A DNA stretch of 64,000 nucleotides, from the NCBI RefSeq assembly GCF_004134775.1, contig NZ_SDOZ01000002.1:718005-782004 (forward strand). The letters are read 5' to 3'. Of the stretch, positions 59,478-64,000 are shown one piece after another. The notes below the pieces were generated by a model. The model made no database searches and was not told the DNA's origin. It was given only the letters and a program-made list of their open reading frames with translations. The stretch's first letter is position 1, and every line of letters starts with the position of its first letter. The translations under genes and the position numbers were made by a program. Source of the DNA: Candidatus Borkfalkia ceftriaxoniphila. Its GTDB lineage: Bacteria; Bacillota; Clostridia; Christensenellales; Borkfalkiaceae.

Positions 59478-60503
59478 ATGAGCGACACGATCAAAATTTC
59501 CGATATCGCAGAAAAATTGGGGATTTCGCGCAACACCGTATCCAAAGCGCTGAATGGGAAATACGTGCCCGAAAAGACCAAGATCGCGGTACTGAACGCC
59601 GCTTCCGAACTCGGATACAAAAATTTTCCCAAAATGCGCGATTCGTACGCGGCGCTGGCAAACAAAAAAATCCTTTTGCTTTCCACGAAGATGCTCATGA
59701 ATATCCCCTTCCATATTTACGTTTTAAAGAGCATCGAGGCGGAACTTTCTAAACTGAACGTGAGCCTTTTGAGATATACGCTCTCGTCGAGCGCGCATTT
59801 CGAAAATCTGAAAAACTATATCAACAAGTTCAAAGTGGACGGCATCATGTGCATGGAATTTTTCGACGTGGACCTGATCCAACAGGTAAAGTCGCTGAAT
59901 CTTCCCATTGTATTTATGGACACCGCTTTTTCCGACGTCGATTCCAATTACAATTACGACATCGTGATGATGGAAAATATCCATTCGGTCAAATCGTATT
60001 GTCTCAAACTCATCGACGAAGGCGGCTGCCGTTCGTTCGGGTTCGTCGGTTACTATAAAAACTGCCTGTCCTTTTACGAACGATACCTGGGCATGCGCGA
60101 CGCTATGTTTTTAAGGGATATCCCCTACGATCCCGCCAACAATATCTTGGCTGATAACGCGCTTCCTTATAACAACATTGAAAAATTATCCGGATTAATT
60201 TCAAAAGCGACGCTCCCCGACTGTTTTATCTGCGCAAACGATTATATCGCCCTTCTGACTTTGGAGGCTTTGAAGGTACTCGACATATCCGTACCCGAAA
60301 AGATCAAAGTAGTCGGTTTCGAAAATTCATCGGGCAGCAAATACAGCACCCCGACGCTCTCCACCATCAACGTGGATAAAACCGCCCTCGGAAAAGAATT
60401 GGTGCAGACCTTGATCAATCAGATGCTCAGCCCCTCCAAACATCCCAAATTCTCCTACATAAACTGCAAACCCGTGCCCCGTGAGAGCACAAATTATATC
60501 TAA
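59478..60503 (+). CDS. LacI-family regulator of the fructan operon
   Basis: A 341-residue regulator. The ATG at 59478 follows GAGGGA and starts the DNA-binding domain (IKISDIAEKLGISRNTVSKALNGKYVP); upstream frame is promoter. The sugar domain (~65-341) includes DGIMCMEFFDVDLIQQ and the C-terminal TPTLSTINVDKTALGKE. It is divergent from the ABC transporter operon, which it probably controls. A strong terminator follows at once. Confidence 0.93.
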   Translation: MSDTIKISDIAEKLGISRNTVSKALNGKYVPEKTKIAVLNAASELGYKNFPKMRDSYAALANKKILLLSTKMLMNIPFHIYVLKSIEAELSKLNVSLLRYTLSSSAHFENLKNYINKFKVDGIMCMEFFDVDLIQQVKSLNLPIVFMDTAFSDVDSNYNYDIVMMENIHSVKSYCLKLIDEGGCRSFGFVGYYKNCLSFYERYLGMRDAMFLRDIPYDPANNILADNALPYNNIEKLSGLISKATLPDCFICANDYIALLTLEALKVLDISVPEKIKVVGFENSSGSKYSTPTLSTINVDKTALGKELVQTLINQMLSPSKHPKFSYINCKPVPRESTNYI

Positions 60504-60504
60504 C

Positions 60505-60550
60505 ATAAAAGAGCCGCCCCGATGAACGAATCATCGGGGCGGCTCTTTTT
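60505..60550 (+). terminator. Strong intrinsic terminator after the LacI gene
   Basis: GAGCCGCCCCGATGA (60511-60525), ACGAA, TCATCGGGGCGGCTC (60531-60545), then five T: a perfect 15-bp stem. The remaining ~145 bases before the next gene show nothing recognisable. Base composition becomes AT-rich from about here. Confidence 0.93.
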
Positions 60551-60697
60551 AATTTTTATTCGTTTTATAAGGTCTTACGTTCCCTTCGGAAAGGAAACAC
60601 AGTATTCCTCAAAAGCCCTTTGGGGGCTGAATTCATTGCATATAAAAAGAAGGAAAAAGAAAAGACCGAGTATTTTTACTCTGCTTTTTCCGTGATA

Positions 60698-61303
60698 TTA
60701 ATTTTTATCTTTATGTCCAACCGGCAATGTATTAGATTTTATATCAAGCCATCCCCAAGGATGCTGTAAATATAATAATTCTAATCGCTTTGTTTCCGTA
60801 AATAAAAATTCATCAAAATTTTTCCATGAACAAATGACTTTATCTGTTTCATTGTAAAGACAAAAAATATCCGATTCCTCTTTATTTGTATCGATTACTA
60901 TTTCTGTTCCATCGTAACAATAACATCCGATAAACAGCCATTCCTTAGGCACGTGTTTATGGCGGCTCAAATTCTCTAAATACAAACTAGAAGGAGACTC
61001 CCATTCCGGATTACTACGCTCAACTTTTTGTAAGCCATACAACGATATTGCTCCATAATATAGACTAAGCCCGTTTGCATATTGTAAAAAAGAACGATAC
61101 CAATCCGGAAATACAACTCTCGAAATTCTTTGTAAATCTTGCTCCATTTGTTGTATTTGTATTTCATTAATTGGGGCATATTTTTTGTGTACTACTTTAT
61201 CCATTTGCTTATCTGCTTTCGGATTCAGCCACAACGCATCTCCTTCCTTTGTTTCTTTTTTGGGCAATTTGATTTTACCAAAAAAATATTCTAACACTTC
61301 CAA
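60698..61303 (-). CDS. SUKH-family (SMI1/KNR4) candidate immunity protein, TTG start
   Basis: A 201-residue cytoplasmic protein. The start is a TTG at 61301-61303 with GGGAGG 5 bases upstream. FPDWYRSFLQYANGLSLYYGAISLYGL, then WLFIGCYCYDGTEIVIDT and ICSWKNFDEFLF match the SUKH fold, a common immunity family in polymorphic toxin loci. It lies in an AT-rich stretch downstream of the Rhs gene, so it is probably immunity to an Rhs toxin, perhaps one no longer present. Confidence 0.7.
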   Translation of the reverse strand: MEVLEYFFGKIKLPKKETKEGDALWLNPKADKQMDKVVHKKYAPINEIQIQQMEQDLQRISRVVFPDWYRSFLQYANGLSLYYGAISLYGLQKVERSNPEWESPSSLYLENLSRHKHVPKEWLFIGCYCYDGTEIVIDTNKEESDIFCLYNETDKVICSWKNFDEFLFTETKRLELLYLQHPWGWLDIKSNTLPVGHKDKN

Positions 61304-61322
61304 ATTAACCTCCCAAAACTAA

Positions 61323-61538
61323 TCATTGGTAAATAAAGTCATACGCCTCTTCTATAGTTTTTGTTTCAATCAATAAATAATTTTTACCGCGTTCATTATA
61401 ATAAATGCGATATCCTTCGCTTGAATTTAACTTTTTTATTAAATAAACATCTCCCCAGCTAGGATTCTCGACTGCATAAGTTTGCTTAGGTTCAAGTCCG
61501 TTTTCTGTTAGTTTGTTATCTAACTCTTGTTTTGTCAT
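61323..61538 (-). CDS. Small hypothetical protein in the Rhs island
   Basis: A 71-residue protein (MTKQELDNKLTENGLEP; ends EEAYDFIYQ) with GGAG 6 bases before the ATG. No family recognised. It lies 19 bases before the SUKH gene in the same direction, so they are probably co-transcribed. An immunity role is a guess from location. Confidence 0.55.
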   Translation of the reverse strand: MTKQELDNKLTENGLEPKQTYAVENPSWGDVYLIKKLNSSEGYRIYYNERGKNYLLIETKTIEEAYDFIYQ

Positions 61539-61771
61539 AATAAACTCCTAAAAAGATACTTCTATTAAATAATCCCCTAAATTCTTTATTTAATCAAAAA
61601 ATCTATATTGTATTCCTAACCCTGGTCATTTCTGCCTGAACCTGGATCCGTTTTATGATTTCAAGTTTACACAAAGATTTATTGATATAATCTGCTAACC
61701 ATAAGCGAACCATATCTATCGATCAAAGTTCCCGGTAAATCGGATTATTCAGACAATAACTATATAACTAT

Positions 61772-61877
61772 CTTCGTTTATCCCATTCTAACACATGACC
61801 TCGGTAATTGCAAGGATTTAAATCGAATCGTAATCCGAGATACTTTCTGATTGTCCATCCAATCACGTATACTGCAT
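61772..61877 (-). pseudogene. Decayed Rhs repeat fragment
   Basis: On the minus strand this stretch translates as MQYT-stop-LDGQSESISDYDSI, then after a frame change NPCNYRGHVLEWDKR. It matches, almost word for word, MQYTGYDGQSENISDYDSI and NPCKYRGHVLKWERGR of the intact Rhs protein (DNA 63463-63565). It is a displaced, inactive copy. The 63-codon open frame spanning 61768-61959 is therefore not a gene. The ~230 bases from 61539 to 61771 show no intact gene and may be further remnants. Confidence 0.85.
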
Positions 61878-61942
61878 TATGATAAGAAAAAGGGAGAATC
61901 ATCGTATGAATTCTCCCACTATTCTTTGAATTTGATTTTAAA

Positions 61943-62284
61943 TTAAATATTATTTTCAAAAAAATGATTTAACATCAAAAAATTAATATACGCTTTTAAT
62001 TCTGCCTGTTCATCAACTGTATTTCCTAACTGCTTTAATTCAAAAAGCAAATCATTAATTTGTAATATTTTATCCGCATAAAGACACTCTCTAAAATAAA
62101 TTTTTATTATTTTTTTCAAGGGATGTAAAATTGTAAAGTTAATAATATGCTCTCGCAAATCTTCCTCAAATACAACTGTATAATTATCTTTATGGAATTT
62201 AACCATAACAAAACCAACATCTTTGTGTTCTTGTTTTTCCCAACTCTTAAACAGTTGTAAATAAGGTTTCAATTCTTTTAACAT
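61943..62284 (-). CDS. Candidate immunity protein next to the Rhs toxin
   Basis: A 113-residue AT-rich protein (MLKELKPYLQLFKSWEKQEHKD) starting 17 bases after the Rhs stop, with AAGG/GGAG sites upstream. No family recognised. Immunity genes lie immediately downstream of the toxin tip in Rhs systems, so this is the best candidate partner of the toxin encoded before it. Confidence 0.6.
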   Translation of the reverse strand: MLKELKPYLQLFKSWEKQEHKDVGFVMVKFHKDNYTVVFEEDLREHIINFTILHPLKKIIKIYFRECLYADKILQINDLLFELKQLGNTVDEQAELKAYINFLMLNHFFENNI

Positions 62285-62301
62285 AACACCTTATCTCCTA
62301 A

Positions 62302-64000
62302 TCAAAACAAAATATGCCACAAATATTTAGATACTTCATTTAACTCCATGCCATACCAAGCACCTGCTGAAGATGCTCCACCCAATCCAATATCCAAAAT
62401 ACTTTTGTTTAATCGCATAACTCTTCTTATCCATGCCTTATTATGAGCAATACTTAACGTATCGGCAAACTTATTACCAAATATTTTAGAAATCATCTTA
62501 TAGCCTTTCATAGGAGTATACTTAGACAAGGCTAATTGATCTGCTACATAACCTACTCTTTCCATCCCTTTACCTATAACAACACCATTGGATCGAATTA
62601 AATTAATATTTTTTACAAATGAAAAGCTTGCACTCATAAATGCAAAAATTCCGCCCCAAAAGGCACCATCTGCTGCCCCATTGGCAAATCCTTGCCAAAA
62701 ATCTCCTCCGTTAGTCGCTGTTATTGCTCCCTGTATTAAACCTCCACCTATTATGCTTATTCCCATTCCTACAAATACAGGAGTCAATGATCCGCCTGAT
62801 AAAACAGTTAATGCTACGGCCCCAACAAATGCTAAACCACCTATCAGCCATTTTAGCCAATTCGGCATATTGCCTGCTTCATCGATTGCATTTACAGGAT
62901 CATTAAAACAATAAGCATAGAGGTTTAATCCATTAATTATTTCAGGATTAATATAGGAAACATCGTCCGCATTGATAAAACGGCATATCGCAGGATCGTA
63001 ATATCGGCTATTCAGGTAGTATAAGCCCGTTTCACGATCAAAATAATACCCGCGGTATCGGAAAGAATTGATATTGCCGATATGCTGGCTCACGTCTGTC
63101 GTGACTCCCCCGATCGTGAAATCGTGCGTCACGTCCATTCCCGTCATCCCGTCGATCACTCGATGGTTTCCCCACGCGTCATAGATATACGACGCTTTCA
63201 ATGATCCTGCCTCGTCGAATATTCTTACTACGTCGCCCTGGATATTTTTCTGGAAATAATATTTCTTTCCGTTATGCTCTAATCCCGTTACTCCGGTATT
63301 GTCGTAATGATACCAAAGAACTTCGTTTCCGCGCTCTTCTTTATAAATTCGGCTGCCGTCCGTATAATATTTATGCGGTACGTTCCCGACTTGTTTTTCC
63401 TGGCGGATTCCTGAGGCATCGTATCTGTATTCGATTTCCCCGTATTTCGCCAACTGTCTTCCTCGCTCCCATTTTAACACATGGCCCCGATATTTGCAAG
63501 GGTTTCCTATAGAATCGTAATCCGAGATATTTTCTGATTGTCCATCATATCCCGTATACTGCATGAGGCGATCTTTATGAATCCCGATCCCGTCGTAACC
63601 GTATCTTGCTACGCGGACATTGTTTAAGTCGTCGCCTGTCGTATAAGCATATTCACGGATACTTTCGATGTTCCCGTTTCCGTCGTATACATATGTTTTT
63701 GTAAAGCCGAGTGCCTGATTGTCTTCCCGTATCAGCCTGTCCAATTCATCATATTGATAACGATATAATTTGCCGTTATCGGTAACTTGCGAGATATTTC
63801 CTCGCTTGTCGTAACTGTAAAACGCGCTGGCGCTGAAACTGTCTGAGTTATACTGGACGGTCGAAACAAAATTCGTAGTCCTATCCTCTTTACAAATATC
63901 TTTATTATAATTAGACTTTAAAAAACCAAACGATTCGCTGATTTTCCGATTACAGTAACCGGTATCTATACTCCGTTTACGGATCCTACCTAAATTATCA
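62302..64000 (-). CDS. Rhs-family polymorphic toxin (C-terminal part; start outside window)
   Basis: The frame is open from the stop at 62302 to the window edge, giving at least 565 residues; the N-terminus lies outside. YD repeats are visible (YVYDGNGNIESI, YRYDASGIRQEK, YSYDKRGNIS). They lead to the Rhs core FRYRGYYFDRETGLYYLNSRYYDP, then RFINADDVSYI and LNLYAYCFNDPVNAIDEAG. After this, the variable tip (~185 residues) has two or three hydrophobic stretches (WLIGGLAFVGAVALTVLSGG) and a final domain with NKAWIRRVMRLNKSILDIGLG. The core forms a shell that encloses the toxin before delivery. The toxin activity is not identified. AT content is far above the rest of the window. Confidence 0.88.
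   Translation of the reverse strand, partial: DNLGRIRKRSIDTGYCNRKISESFGFLKSNYNKDICKEDRTTNFVSTVQYNSDSFSASAFYSYDKRGNISQVTDNGKLYRYQYDELDRLIREDNQALGFTKTYVYDGNGNIESIREYAYTTGDDLNNVRVARYGYDGIGIHKDRLMQYTGYDGQSENISDYDSIGNPCKYRGHVLKWERGRQLAKYGEIEYRYDASGIRQEKQVGNVPHKYYTDGSRIYKEERGNEVLWYHYDNTGVTGLEHNGKKYYFQKNIQGDVVRIFDEAGSLKASYIYDAWGNHRVIDGMTGMDVTHDFTIGGVTTDVSQHIGNINSFRYRGYYFDRETGLYYLNSRYYDPAICRFINADDVSYINPEIINGLNLYAYCFNDPVNAIDEAGNMPNWLKWLIGGLAFVGAVALTVLSGGSLTPVFVGMGISIIGGGLIQGAITATNGGDFWQGFANGAADGAFWGGIFAFMSASFSFVKNINLIRSNGVVIGKGMERVGYVADQLALSKYTPMKGYKMISKIFGNKFADTLSIAHNKAWIRRVMRLNKSILDIGLGGASSAGAWYGMELNEVSKYLWHILF

Noticed and set aside
61768..61959. 63-codon open frame in the Rhs island
   Set aside because: It is an accidental frame across a decayed Rhs fragment whose true frame has a stop and a frameshift.
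1..64000. CRISPR arrays, tRNA or rRNA genes, insertion sequences, phage integrase
   Set aside because: No regularly spaced repeats, cloverleaf-like sequences, rRNA text, transposase or integrase proteins were seen on either strand by reading; a covariance or repeat search could not be run.

Overview
The window looks like the chromosome of an anaerobic, spore-forming Clostridia (Firmicutes) with fairly high GC, probably from a gut or similar polysaccharide-rich habitat. The evidence is a spoIIR-sleB-ypeB sporulation/germination operon, a FabK/FabF/FabZ type II fatty-acid operon with a split AccABCD carboxylase, a DUF4250 protein, an NrdG2-type radical SAM activase, strong AGGAGG ribosome binding sites and many lipoprotein or membrane-anchored glycan enzymes. 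Genus-level placement (for example Christensenellales-like) is only a guess. No tRNA, rRNA, CRISPR array or transposase was seen.

Layout. (1) 1-5.3 kb: an amino-sugar module on the minus strand (SIS-domain protein cut by the window edge, PIG-L deacetylase, ROK kinase, GH20 hexosaminidase) with a divergent AraC regulator whose mRNA appears leaderless, then a DUF4250 gene and a two-way terminator. (2) 5.3-16.2 kb: fabZ-fabH-acpP-fabK-fabD-fabG-fabF-accB-accC-accD-accA, followed closely by a DegV (FakB-like) fatty-acid-binding protein and then a CPBP protease. (3) 16.2-22 kb: a SecB-like chaperone, a DUF6054-like protein, the spore genes spoIIR-sleB-ypeB (YpeB carries a very long charged N-terminal extension), and an SLC13/ArsB-type permease with an almost leaderless promoter. 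(4) 22-44.8 kb: a tightly packed 12-gene, ~21.6 kb glycan-utilisation operon (two LamG/FN3-like surface proteins, GH63-like, GH106-like, CUT1 ABC transporter without its ATPase, two paralogous propeller proteins, a small anchored protein, GH36, a URO-D-like protein, and an FN3-SGNH fusion). A LacI regulator follows, and three copies of an ACACGTGT-type operator flank it. (5) 45-47.3 kb: NrdG2-type activase, a DUF134-NifX fusion, and two small AT-rich genes of unknown function. (6) 47.3-60.5 kb: a fructan/sucrose-type operon (Lpl-type ABC importer, CBM lipoprotein, two GH32 enzymes and a related propeller, a second URO-D-like protein, fructokinase) with a divergent LacI regulator. (7) 60.6-64 kb: an AT-rich island with the C-terminal part of an Rhs polymorphic toxin, candidate immunity genes (one of the SUKH family) and a decayed Rhs fragment.

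How it fits together. Both large sugar operons have the same design: LacI control, a CUT1 importer lacking an ATPase (so a shared MsmK-like ATPase elsewhere is expected), surface-tethered glycan-binding or hydrolysing proteins, cytoplasmic hydrolases, and one URO-D-superfamily protein whose job in sugar use is unknown. The amino-sugar module suggests a deacetylate-phosphorylate-deaminate route to fructose-6-phosphate in place of NagA/NagB. Least expected are the URO-D-like genes in both sugar operons, the fused proteins with internal membrane hairpins, the leaderless promoters, the SecB-like gene and the decaying Rhs locus.
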